Assembly: GCF_050943825.1 (NCBI RefSeq) | Contig: NZ_JBMNPX010000001.1 | Span: forward strand, 372,001 to 436,000 | DNA from: Pseudoflavonifractor sp050943825 | Lineage (GTDB): Bacteria; Bacillota; Clostridia; Oscillospirales; Oscillospiraceae | Direction: 5' to 3' | Length of the DNA: 64,000 nucleotides | Part shown: piece after piece, positions 7,689-14,694 of the stretch | How the letters are laid out: the number at the start of each line of letters is the position of its first letter | Position numbering within the stretch: position 1 is the first letter of the stretch | Notes under the pieces: generated by a model | Told to the model about the DNA's origin: nothing | What the model saw: the letters and a program-made list of their open reading frames with translations, nothing else | Databases searched by the model: none | Program-made: the position numbers and the translations under genes

Positions 7689-8069
7689 ATGAAAAAATCT
7701 GCTCTGTTGGGTCTGGCACTGGCGCTGACCCTGCTGCCGGCCGGCTGCGGACAGGACGCCGCTGCGCCGTCCGCCGAAATTCCCTCCTTCTCCTACGCCG
7801 AGGTGCAGGACACCTATGGTGAAAACGCTCCAGGCGTCCTGCGGGACGGTTTTCAAAACACCTCTCCCCTTGCAGTCAGCAGCGCGGAGGAGGCCGTTCA
7901 GCGGGCCACATCGGAGTGTACCATCTCCTACGACTCCGTCACCTGCCGCTATGACAGCGAGGCCGACATGTGGGACGTCAGCTTTTTTACAGCAGGGGTC
8001 CTGGGGGGCTGCCAGGACGTGTATCTCAACGGCAGCGGCGTCACCTGCCTGATTGTGTATGGCGAATAA
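7689..8069 (+). CDS. Small lipoprotein of unknown function
   Basis: 126 aa with a lipoprotein signal peptide, MKKSALLGLALALTLLPAGC; the lipobox LPAGC gives Cys20 as the lipidated residue. The mature part (about 105 aa) contains SAEEAVQRATSECTISYDSV and VYLNGSGVTCLIVYGE, suggesting a single small alpha/beta domain. A ribosome site (CGGAGG) lies upstream. It reads divergently from the valS T-box unit and stands alone. No family recognised. Confidence 0.75.
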   Translation: MKKSALLGLALALTLLPAGCGQDAAAPSAEIPSFSYAEVQDTYGENAPGVLRDGFQNTSPLAVSSAEEAVQRATSECTISYDSVTCRYDSEADMWDVSFFTAGVLGGCQDVYLNGSGVTCLIVYGE

Positions 8070-8106
8070 TTCCCGACCCACTTCCCCAAAAAGTTCCATT
8101 CAGCTG

Positions 8107-8135
8107 TTGCGTTTTTCCGTCTGGTCCTGTATAAT
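8107..8135 (+). promoter_or_regulatory. Sigma-A promoter for the TSCPD gene
   Basis: TTGCGT (8107-8112), 17-bp spacer, TATAAT (8130-8135), about 50 bp before the start codon at 8189. Confidence 0.7.
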
Positions 8136-8188
8136 ATCTCCCGATATTTTGAGCCCCACTCAGGGGCTGCATGCGGAGGCATTTTTTC

Positions 8189-8437
8189 ATGACCATTGAT
8201 TACAGAACCAGAGGCGTCTGCTCCACCCGGATGGTAATCGACGTGGAGGACGACACGATTCAGTCCGTAAAGATTTTCAACGGCTGCGACGGCAACCTCC
8301 AGGGCATCTCCCGTCTGGTGGAGGGCATGAAGGTCACCGACGCCATCTCCAAGCTGGAGGGCATCCGCTGCGGTCACAAAGCCACCTCCTGCCCCGACCA
8401 GCTGGCCCAGGCCCTCAAGCAGGCCGTCAACGCCTGA
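8189..8437 (+). CDS. TSCPD domain protein (TIGR03905 type)
   Basis: 82 aa. The single domain ends in the motif CGHKATSCPDQLAQALKQAV, the TSCPD signature also found at the C-terminus of some class II ribonucleotide reductases. The free-standing small version (TIGR03905) is widespread in Clostridia and has no proven role. Three cysteines (NGCDGN, IRCGHK, TSCPDQ) could bind metal; that is inference. The start at 8189 (MTIDYRT) is chosen over the ATG at 8171 because the GCGGAGGC ribosome site lies between them. It is a single gene with its own promoter and a likely terminator. Confidence 0.9.
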   Translation: MTIDYRTRGVCSTRMVIDVEDDTIQSVKIFNGCDGNLQGISRLVEGMKVTDAISKLEGIRCGHKATSCPDQLAQALKQAVNA

Positions 8438-8464
8438 CCGGCCACAGTACATAACCAAAGAGCG

Positions 8465-8503
8465 GTCCCAACGGCCTTTGCGCCGGTGGGGCCGCTTTCC
8501 GTG
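8465..8503 (+). terminator. Probable terminator after the TSCPD gene
   Basis: An imperfect hairpin built from AGCGG...CCC...CGG and its partner CCG...GGGG...CCGCT, followed by TTTCC. The tail is short, so termination strength is uncertain. Confidence 0.45.
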
Positions 8504-8517
8504 AGGAGAGATTGTCT

Positions 8518-9633
8518 ATGGCTTCATCCATTATTTCCTTTGTCAAGCGAGAGGCCGTGGGCTGCATCGCCCTGCTGTGCGCCCTGGTTTCCATGATTTT
8601 CGTCCCGCCTTCGGCGGCTTACCTGGGATACATCGACTTCCGGGTGCTGGCGCTGCTGTTCTGCCTGATGGCGGTGGTGGCAGGACTCCAGGACTGCGGC
8701 CTTTTCGCCGTGCTGGCCCAGAAGCTGCTCACCGGCAAGAAGCGGATGCGCTTCATCTCCCTGGTGCTGGTGCTCCTCCCCTTCTTCGTCTCCATGCTCA
8801 TCACCAACGACGTGGCCCTTATCACCTTTGTCCCCTTCACCCTGCTGGTGCTGGGACTGGTGGGACGGCTGGAGCGTGCCCTCTACCTGGTGGTACTCCA
8901 GACTCTGGCGGCCAATCTGGGCAGCATGGCCACCCCGGTGGGCAACCCCCAGAACCTGTACCTCTACTCCGCCTTCGGCATCCCCGCCGGGGAGTTCTTC
9001 GCCGTCATGGCGCCCCTGACCCTGGTAAGCCTGGTGGGCCTGTCCGTGGCCGCCCTGTGCGTCAAGCCGGAGGGCATTGAGGTCCGCTTCCCCGAGAAGC
9101 AGACTATCCGGCGGCCCCAGCAGCTGTGGCTGATGGTGGTTCTCTTCCTGCTGTGCCTGCTGTCCGTGTTCCACGTGCTCCACTATGCCGTGTTGCTGGC
9201 CATCGTGGTGGTGTGCCTGCTCCTCTTCGCCCGGCACCTCTTCCCCCGTGTGGACTACGGACTGCTCTTCACCTTTGTCTGCTTCTTCATCTTCGCCGGC
9301 AACATCGGCAATATCCCGGCGGTGAAGGACTTCCTCTCCGCCGTCATGGCGGAGAACACCTTCCTCACCTCCCTGTGCGCCAGCCAGATCATCAGCAACG
9401 TGCCCGCGGCGGTGCTCCTCTCCGGCTTCACCGAGGACTGGAAGGGTCTGCTGCTGGGTACCGACGTAGGCGGCCTGGGCACCCTCATCGCCTCCCTGGC
9501 CAGCCTCATCTCCTTCCGGCTGTACCTCAAGTCCCCCGGCGCCAAGCCCCTGCGCTATCTGGGTGTGTTCACCCTGGCCAATCTGGTGGGACTGGTAATT
9601 CTGATTGCCGTGTCCCTGTTCTTCCTGCTGTAA
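8518..9633 (+). CDS. SLC13/ArsB-type anion permease
   Basis: 371 aa with about ten hydrophobic segments. The protein resembles the ion transporter superfamily members (citrate/dicarboxylate, ArsB/NhaD type). It has the two conserved hairpin motifs MLITNDVALITFVPFTL and TPVGNPQNLYLYS in the first half, and their counterpart ASQIISNVPAAVLLSGF in the second half. These Asn/Pro motifs form the substrate and sodium site in this superfamily. The ATG at 8518 is chosen for its GAGGAGAG ribosome site; an in-frame TTG lies six bases earlier. Substrate unknown. It converges with the trpXYZ-type operon at a shared terminator. Confidence 0.85.
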   Translation: MASSIISFVKREAVGCIALLCALVSMIFVPPSAAYLGYIDFRVLALLFCLMAVVAGLQDCGLFAVLAQKLLTGKKRMRFISLVLVLLPFFVSMLITNDVALITFVPFTLLVLGLVGRLERALYLVVLQTLAANLGSMATPVGNPQNLYLYSAFGIPAGEFFAVMAPLTLVSLVGLSVAALCVKPEGIEVRFPEKQTIRRPQQLWLMVVLFLLCLLSVFHVLHYAVLLAIVVVCLLLFARHLFPRVDYGLLFTFVCFFIFAGNIGNIPAVKDFLSAVMAENTFLTSLCASQIISNVPAAVLLSGFTEDWKGLLLGTDVGGLGTLIASLASLISFRLYLKSPGAKPLRYLGVFTLANLVGLVILIAVSLFFLL

Positions 9634-9634
9634 C

Positions 9635-9670
9635 AAAAAACGGCTCACACTCCGGTGTGAGCCGTTTTTT
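9635..9670. terminator. Bidirectional terminator
   Basis: A 16-bp perfect stem with four-base loop TCCG, flanked by A6 on the left and T6 on the right. It serves the anion permease (plus) and the ABC importer operon (minus). Confidence 0.95.
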
Positions 9671-9680
9671 ATGTACTTGT

Positions 9681-10481
9681 TCAGGAGAGCAGGATGCGGT
9701 CGTTGTCCAGACCCTTGCCCACGTTCTCCCGGAAGCGGCGGAGCAGGTCGTCCACGGTCATGCCTTTGCGCTCCTCCCCCTTCACGTCCAGTACAATGCG
9801 GCCGGAATCCATCATCAGGGTCCGGTTGCCCAGTTCCAGGGCCTGGTGCATGTTGTGGGTGATCATCAGGCAGGTCAGGTGGTCCCGCTCCACAATCTCC
9901 CGGGTCAGGCGGAGCACCTTCTCCGCCGTGGCCGGGTCAAGGGCTGCGGTGTGCTCGTCCAGCAGCAGCAGCTTGGGGGGCACCATGGTGGCCATCAGCA
10001 GGGTGAGGGCCTGGCGCTGGCCGCCCGAGAGCAGGCCAACCGGCTGCTTCATCCGGTCCTCCAGCCCCATGTCCAGCCGGGAGAGCTGCTCCCGGAACAG
10101 CTCTTTATCCTTCCGGCTCACACGGCTGAAATAGGCCCGCTGGCTCTTGCCCGCCCGCAGGTAGGCCAGGGCCATGTTCTCCTCAATGGTCATGTGGGGC
10201 GCGGTGCCCCGCATGGGGTCCTGGAACAGGCGGCCCAGCTCCCGGCTGCGGCGGTAGCCGGGCAGATAGGTGATGTCCTTCCCGTCCAGGGTGATGTACC
10301 CCTCGTCGGGGAAGAAGTCGCCGGCGATGGCGTTGAACATGGTGGACTTGCCGGCGCCGTTGGAGCCCACAATGGCGGCAAAGTCACCCGGCTCCAGCTT
10401 CAGGGACAGGTTGTTCAGGGCCTTCTTCTCGTTGACGGTGCCCGGGTTGAAGGTCTTGGACAGGTTGTTCAGCTCCAGCAT
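9681..10481 (-). CDS. trpZ: ABC importer ATPase, probable tryptophan transporter
   Basis: A 266-aa nucleotide-binding subunit. Walker A is VGSNGAGKSTMF, the signature is LLSGGQRQALTLL, Walker B is KLLLLDEHTAAL, and the switch His is in MITHNMHQAL. The start at 10481 (MLELNNLSKTF) has AAAGGGGG upstream and lies one base past the permease stop, so the two are coupled. It is last of three genes behind a UGG T-box. The PF04392-type binding protein, LivH-like permease and this ATPase match importers predicted as tryptophan transporters (trpXYZ) in other Firmicutes. The gene name rests on that comparison and on the specifier codon. Confidence 0.88.
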   Translation of the reverse strand: MLELNNLSKTFNPGTVNEKKALNNLSLKLEPGDFAAIVGSNGAGKSTMFNAIAGDFFPDEGYITLDGKDITYLPGYRRSRELGRLFQDPMRGTAPHMTIEENMALAYLRAGKSQRAYFSRVSRKDKELFREQLSRLDMGLEDRMKQPVGLLSGGQRQALTLLMATMVPPKLLLLDEHTAALDPATAEKVLRLTREIVERDHLTCLMITHNMHQALELGNRTLMMDSGRIVLDVKGEERKGMTVDDLLRRFRENVGKGLDNDRILLS

Positions 10482-10482
10482 G

Positions 10483-11430
10483 TCAGCGCGCCCCCTTTCT
10501 TGCCGCCATGGCACGGCGCTTTCTGTTCTGAAGGGCGGCCCACTGCTTCAGAGAGGGCATGGCGATGGCCAGGGCCACCACGATGGCGGTGACCAGCTTG
10601 AGGCAGTCGACGGGCACCACCTTGGTATAGAGCACGATGGCATAGATAAAACGGTAGAGAATGCTGCCCAGAATCACGGCAATTGCCCCGCGGAACATGG
10701 CACCACGGCCCACGATGGTCTCACCGATGATGAGGCAGGCCAGACCGATGACCACGATGCCGGTGCCGCCGTTGATGTCGGCGGTCTTCTGGGCCTGACC
10801 CACCACCGCGCCGGACAGGCCGGTGAGGGCGTTGGCCAGGCACAGCCCCGTGGTGATGGTAAAGGTGGGGTTGATGGAGGAGGCCCGCACCATGTCCCGG
10901 TTGTCTCCTGTGGCCCGGATGGACAGGCCCAGCCGGGTGTTCAGGAAGAGCACCAGCAGCACACCCATGAGTACCGTGATGCCGCCGGAGAGGATGATGG
11001 CGTACCAGTCGCCGCCGATGCCGGTGGAGCGGAAGAGGGTGAAGATGGTGTCCTGCTTGAGCAGGCTCTGGTTGGCCTTCCAGCCCATGGCCATCAGGTT
11101 GATGGTGTACAGGCCCGTGTTGGTGATGATGCCCGCCAGGATGGAGGGCACCCCCAGCTTGGTCTGGAGGAAGGCGGTGACAAATCCGGCGCAGGCACCT
11201 GCCAGCATGGCGGCGGGGATGGCCAGGAAGGGGTGGCCGGCGGCGGTGAGGGTGACCGACACGGCACAGCCCAGCACAAAGCAGCCGTCGGTGGTCATAT
11301 CGGCGATATCCAGCACCCGGTAGCTGAGGAACAGGGCCATGGCCACCAGGGCATACTGAAAGCCCAGCTCCAGGGCCGTTTGCGCAACGTAGAGCACGGG
11401 GAATCCGCTCCTTTCCAAAGGCAAGGCCAT
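10483..11430 (-). CDS. trpY: ABC importer permease, probable tryptophan transporter
   Basis: 315 aa, eight to nine membrane segments, BPD_transp_2 (LivH/RbsC-like) fold. Recognisable stretches are LSYRVLDIADMTTDGCFVLG near the start, TKLGVPSILAGIITNTGLYT, and the cytoplasmic coupling loop RLGLSIRATGDNRDMVRASS. It probably forms a homodimer with the ATPase encoded next. The start codon region has a weak ribosome site, and 40 bp separate it from the binding-protein gene. Confidence 0.88.
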   Translation of the reverse strand: MALPLERSGFPVLYVAQTALELGFQYALVAMALFLSYRVLDIADMTTDGCFVLGCAVSVTLTAAGHPFLAIPAAMLAGACAGFVTAFLQTKLGVPSILAGIITNTGLYTINLMAMGWKANQSLLKQDTIFTLFRSTGIGGDWYAIILSGGITVLMGVLLVLFLNTRLGLSIRATGDNRDMVRASSINPTFTITTGLCLANALTGLSGAVVGQAQKTADINGGTGIVVIGLACLIIGETIVGRGAMFRGAIAVILGSILYRFIYAIVLYTKVVPVDCLKLVTAIVVALAIAMPSLKQWAALQNRKRRAMAARKGAR

Positions 11431-11470
11431 CCCCCAGCCTCAGCCGGGGGACAGCCTGTGTGAGATTAAT

Positions 11471-12505
11471 TTAGTCCTGGGTGGTGGTGACCGTGGTGAC
11501 CTGGCCCATGCTGTCGAACACGGAGTAGTCAATGCCCATGGCCTCAGCGGTCTCGGAGTTGACGGTGATGATGCCGCCGGAGACCTGGTAGCACTCCTCC
11601 ATGGCGTCCATGCCCTCGGTGATGGCCTTGTAGGCCAGGTCGGCAGTCTGAGCGCCCAGGTCGGTGTAGTTCACGCCGCAGGTGGCGAAGGCGCCGTTGC
11701 GGACAAAGGAGTCGGCGCCGGTGTAGTGGGGGATGCCGGCCTCGATAAAGTCCTCATAGATAGCCAGCTCGGCGGACATAATCACATTGTCGGTGGGGGT
11801 GAACACCGCGTCCACGCCGTCGGCGATAAGGGTGCTGGCGGCGGTGATGACCTCGTCGTTGGTGTTGGCGGTGGCCTCCTCATAGGCGATGCCCTTGCCG
11901 TCCAGATACGCTTTGGCCTCGGCGATGGGCACCTGGGAGTTGGGCTCGGACAGGGAGTAGAGCAGGCCAACCTTGTCCACGTCCGGGTTCTGGGCCAGCA
12001 TCATGTCCAGAATCAGGTTGGTGTCCAGGGCGTCGCTGGTGCCGGTGACATAGTCGATGCCGGTCAGGTCGGCTGTCTCAGGATAGGAGATGGCGGCGAA
12101 GACCACCGGGGTCTGGGTCTCCTCGGCGCACACGGCCATGACCTGGGCGGCGGTGGTGGCGATGGGGATGATGACGTCCACGCCGTCGGCAACAGTCTGG
12201 TCACCCAGCTGCCGCAGCACGCTCTGGTCGTTCTGGCCGGAGGACACCTGGTAGTTGATGGTCACGCCCTGCTCGGCGGCAATCTCGTCCAGCCGGGCGG
12301 TGATGGCGTTGGCGATCTCGTCCAGGGAGGCGTGGTCCATCTGCTTGACCACAGCCACGTTATAGGTGGTGTCGCCGGACTGCTGCTGGGTGTTCTCCGC
12401 TCCGCCGGTGTCGCCGCCGGTCGACTGCGTGCAGGCGGTGAGGGAGAGGGTCATGGCGGTTGCGGCGGTCAGGGCGGCGATGGACTTCAGATTCAGCTTC
12501 TTCAT
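11471..12505 (-). CDS. trpX: ABC importer substrate-binding lipoprotein, probable tryptophan transporter
   Basis: 344 aa. The signal peptide MKKLNLKSIAALTAATAMTL ends in lipobox SLTAC, then a Ser/Thr/Gln linker and a periplasmic-binding fold of the ABC_sub_bind family (PF04392). The segments YNVAVVKQMDHASLDEIANA and FTPTDNVIMSAELAIYEDFI are typical. The ATG at 12505 has TTTGGAGG upstream; the long in-frame extension before it runs through the T-box leader and is not coding. This family includes TrpX proteins of streptococci. With the UGG T-box in front, tryptophan is the favoured ligand. Confidence 0.9.
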   Translation of the reverse strand: MKKLNLKSIAALTAATAMTLSLTACTQSTGGDTGGAENTQQQSGDTTYNVAVVKQMDHASLDEIANAITARLDEIAAEQGVTINYQVSSGQNDQSVLRQLGDQTVADGVDVIIPIATTAAQVMAVCAEETQTPVVFAAISYPETADLTGIDYVTGTSDALDTNLILDMMLAQNPDVDKVGLLYSLSEPNSQVPIAEAKAYLDGKGIAYEEATANTNDEVITAASTLIADGVDAVFTPTDNVIMSAELAIYEDFIEAGIPHYTGADSFVRNGAFATCGVNYTDLGAQTADLAYKAITEGMDAMEECYQVSGGIITVNSETAEAMGIDYSVFDSMGQVTTVTTTQD

Positions 12506-12509
12506 GGTA

Positions 12510-12897
12510 GTTCCTCCAAATTCTCGTCCCCGGCGGTCTCTGCCCCGGTGGACTGTAATGTGTTTGGATGGTTGATGGAGGGGCCGTCTGCCAAGCGGCC
12601 TTGATTTGAGAAACAAAAAAAGCTTCTGTCCCCACATGGGACAAAAGCTTCTGCTTCTGCGATACCACCCAAATTGACGCTTGCGCGTCCGCTCGCTTCG
12701 CGCACCATCATGCGCGCCCGATGGGTAACGGGTGGGAGCCCGTCGGCATCTACTTGGGTTGCCCCGTTCAAGCCGCCCTCCGGAGTCCATTCACGCGCCC
12801 GCCTCAGATCCCGCTCACACTGCCCGGGAATCGCTTTGCATCAGCCGCAGCGGCTACTACTCTCCGTCATAGGTTTCTCTGCTTTATTGCTTTGTTG
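12510..12897 (-). promoter_or_regulatory. Tryptophan T-box leader of the trpXYZ-type operon
   Basis: On the minus strand the specifier region reads GTGAA-TGG-AC, with the Trp codon at 12787-12789. The conserved T-box TTTGGGTGGTATCGCAGAAG is at about 12654-12673. It is followed by a terminator stem (arms 12621-12632 and 12638-12649, one mismatch) with seven U. An AGTA-containing Stem I base (GAGAGTAGTAG) lies near 12855. All standard parts are present in the standard order. Uncharged tRNA-Trp should stabilise the antiterminator and switch the importer on. Confidence 0.92.
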
Positions 12898-12903
12898 TAA
12901 TGC

Positions 12904-12932
12904 ATTATACGCAGGAAGCGGACATTTGTCAA
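12904..12932 (-). promoter_or_regulatory. Sigma-A promoter of the Trp T-box transcript
   Basis: On the minus strand consensus TTGACA (12927-12932), 17-bp spacer, consensus TATAAT (12904-12909). Confidence 0.92.
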
Positions 12933-12967
12933 CCCCCTGTCTGCTCTTTTTTCGTCTTCAAAGCAGG

Positions 12968-12998
12968 ATGCCCCGGCGGAGGTGTTCCGCCGGGGCAT
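12968..12998 (-). terminator. Probable terminator after the 13005-13928 transporter gene
   Basis: A 13-bp GC-rich perfect stem (12968-12980 with 12986-12998) and 5-base loop, 7 bp past the stop codon. Neither strand has a good U tract, so termination is likely but not proven. Confidence 0.55.
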
Positions 12999-13004
12999 GT
13001 AAAG

Positions 13005-13928
13005 TTATTCCGCGTGGACCTTCTTCCCTCTCTCCCGACGGAGGAAGGAGAACTTGGTCTCCGAGCAGATGACCGCCACAAAGATGAGGGCAAAGCCCAG
13101 CATCATCAGGGCCGTGGGGCGCTCATCGGCAAAGATCATGGAGAACACCACGCCGAAGGGGGCCTCCAGGGACAGGAGCACCGCCGCCGTGGCGGGGGCA
13201 GTGTACTTCTGGCCGATGTTCTGGAACAGCAGGGCCCCACAGGAGGCGAAGATCACCAGGTAAGCCAGGGAGAGCAGTAAGCTGCCGTCCATGGCCTCCA
13301 CAGGCAGGGCGGGCCGGGTCACCAGCACCCCCAGCCAGGAGAACAGGGCGAAGGAGCCGAACTGAATGGCAGTGAGGAGAAACACATCCCGTCCTCTGGA
13401 GAAGCGGGACACTGCCACGATGTGGGCCGCGAAGAAAAAGCCGCCCACCAGGGTCAGGCCATCGCCCACGCTGATAGCCGCGGCGTTATCGCCGGTGACC
13501 GATACCAGGCCGATGCCCGCGATGCACAGCACGGCCGCGATGATATTGTACCGGTCGGGCCGCTGATGGGATACCATCCAATACAGGAAGGGGACGATGA
13601 CGCAGTAGACAGCAGTGAGAAAGGCGTTCTTGCCCGCTGTTGTACCCTCCAGGCCGAAGGTCTGGAAGGTGTACGCCAGGAAGAGGAAAAAGCCCATGAT
13701 GCCGCCGCCGATGAAATACTGCTTATCTGCTATCTTCCACCGTTTCCAGAACACCAGCGCCAGCACAATGGCCGAGGCTGTGAATCGGATGGCCAGCAGC
13801 CAGAAGGTGGGTAGCACGTCCACGCTGCTCTTCATGACCACGAACGAGCTGCCCCAGATGATGGTAGCCAGAATAATAAGAGGTGTTGCAAACCGGGCCA
13901 GTGCCCGTTCCCTGTTCTGTTCCTGCAC
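13005..13928 (-). CDS. EamA-family drug/metabolite transporter
   Basis: 307 aa, ten membrane segments arranged as two EamA repeats. The first repeat starts IILATIIWGSSFVVMKSS, and the second is centred on LVGGFFFAAHIVAVSRF. The conserved end LEAPFGVVFSMIFADERPT (the P-x-x-x-x-x-x-x-x-E pattern of the last EamA helix pair) is present. The start is GTG at 13928 with AAAGGAG upstream. It diverges from the HAD gene across 59 bp. The transported compound cannot be predicted; the family exports amino acids, nucleobases and other small metabolites. Confidence 0.88.
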   Translation of the reverse strand: MQEQNRERALARFATPLIILATIIWGSSFVVMKSSVDVLPTFWLLAIRFTASAIVLALVFWKRWKIADKQYFIGGGIMGFFLFLAYTFQTFGLEGTTAGKNAFLTAVYCVIVPFLYWMVSHQRPDRYNIIAAVLCIAGIGLVSVTGDNAAAISVGDGLTLVGGFFFAAHIVAVSRFSRGRDVFLLTAIQFGSFALFSWLGVLVTRPALPVEAMDGSLLLSLAYLVIFASCGALLFQNIGQKYTAPATAAVLLSLEAPFGVVFSMIFADERPTALMMLGFALIFVAVICSETKFSFLRRERGKKVHAE

Positions 13929-13930
13929 GG

Positions 13931-13959
13931 TTGTCCTGCTCCTTTGATTGTGGTAATAT
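13931..13959 (+). promoter_or_regulatory. Promoter of the HAD phosphatase gene
   Basis: TTGTCC (13931-13936), 17-bp spacer, TAATAT (13954-13959), 29 bp before the start at 13988. Confidence 0.6.
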
Positions 13960-13987
13960 AGATGGGAATCTCACTTTGGAGGTCTCT

Positions 13988-14617
13988 ATGAAACTCTTTG
14001 ATTTTGACGGCACGCTGGTGGACTCCAACGGCGTCTGGGAGGAGATCGACGTCCGCTTTCTCCAGCGCCGCGGGCTGACCCCCACCCGGGAGTACTGCGA
14101 GACGGTGGGCCACTCCATCTTCCCTATCGCCGCCCAGTTCACCCGGGAATACTATCACCTGGACATGGAGCCTCAGGCCATCATGGACGAGTGGCTCTCC
14201 ATGGCCCGGGACGCCTATGAGCACCAGGTGCCCCTGAAGCCGGGTGCGGCGGAGTATCTAGCCCAGTGCGCCGCTGAGGGGACGCCCATGGCACTCTTTA
14301 CCGCCTGCGTGCCTGAGCTGTGCCGGGCGGCTCTGGACCGCCACGGCCTGACCAAATACTTTTCCCGGGTTATCTATGTCCAGGAGATGGGGCTGGAGAA
14401 GCGCAACCCCGAATCCTTCCGGCTGGCCCTAGAGCAGCTGGGGGTTCCGGGCAGCGCCTGCACCATGTACGAGGACTCCCCCGGTGCCTGTGAAGCGGCC
14501 AAAATCGCCGGTCTGACGGTGGTAGGGGTCTACGACCGCTTCTACGCCGCCCACGAGGAGAAAATGCGCCGGCTCTGCGACTGTTATGTTTACAGCTTTA
14601 CAGAGCTTCTGGCCTGA
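13988..14617 (+). CDS. HAD-family phosphatase (phosphoglycolate phosphatase-like)
   Basis: 209 aa, subfamily IA. Motif I is LFDFDGTLVDSNGVW with the nucleophile Asp and acid/base Asp. Motif II Thr is in MALFTACVPEL, the motif III Lys is in EMGLEKRNPESF, and motif IV is MYEDSPGACEAA. A helical cap lies between motifs I and II. The start at 13988 has TTTGGAGG upstream; the frame remains open before it but overlaps the divergent promoter. The substrate is some small phosphate ester and is not identifiable. Confidence 0.88.
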   Translation: MKLFDFDGTLVDSNGVWEEIDVRFLQRRGLTPTREYCETVGHSIFPIAAQFTREYYHLDMEPQAIMDEWLSMARDAYEHQVPLKPGAAEYLAQCAAEGTPMALFTACVPELCRAALDRHGLTKYFSRVIYVQEMGLEKRNPESFRLALEQLGVPGSACTMYEDSPGACEAAKIAGLTVVGVYDRFYAAHEEKMRRLCDCYVYSFTELLA

Positions 14618-14652
14618 TTTTCTCTCCATCCCTTTTGTTCCAGTCACTGTAT

Positions 14653-14687
14653 GGCGCGCACCCTTTACATGGGGTGCGCGCCTTTTT
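14653..14687 (+). terminator. Terminator of the HAD gene, possibly shared with pcrA
   Basis: An 11-bp stem GGCGCGCACCC/GGGTGCGCGCC (14653-14663, 14672-14682) followed by five T. It lies between convergent genes. Confidence 0.85.
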
Positions 14688-14694
14688 GCGTTCT

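Noticed and set aside
12506..12790. A 95-codon upstream extension of the TrpX-like binding protein
   Set aside because: It runs through the T-box leader and lacks a signal peptide at its start, whereas 12505 begins a clear lipoprotein signal.
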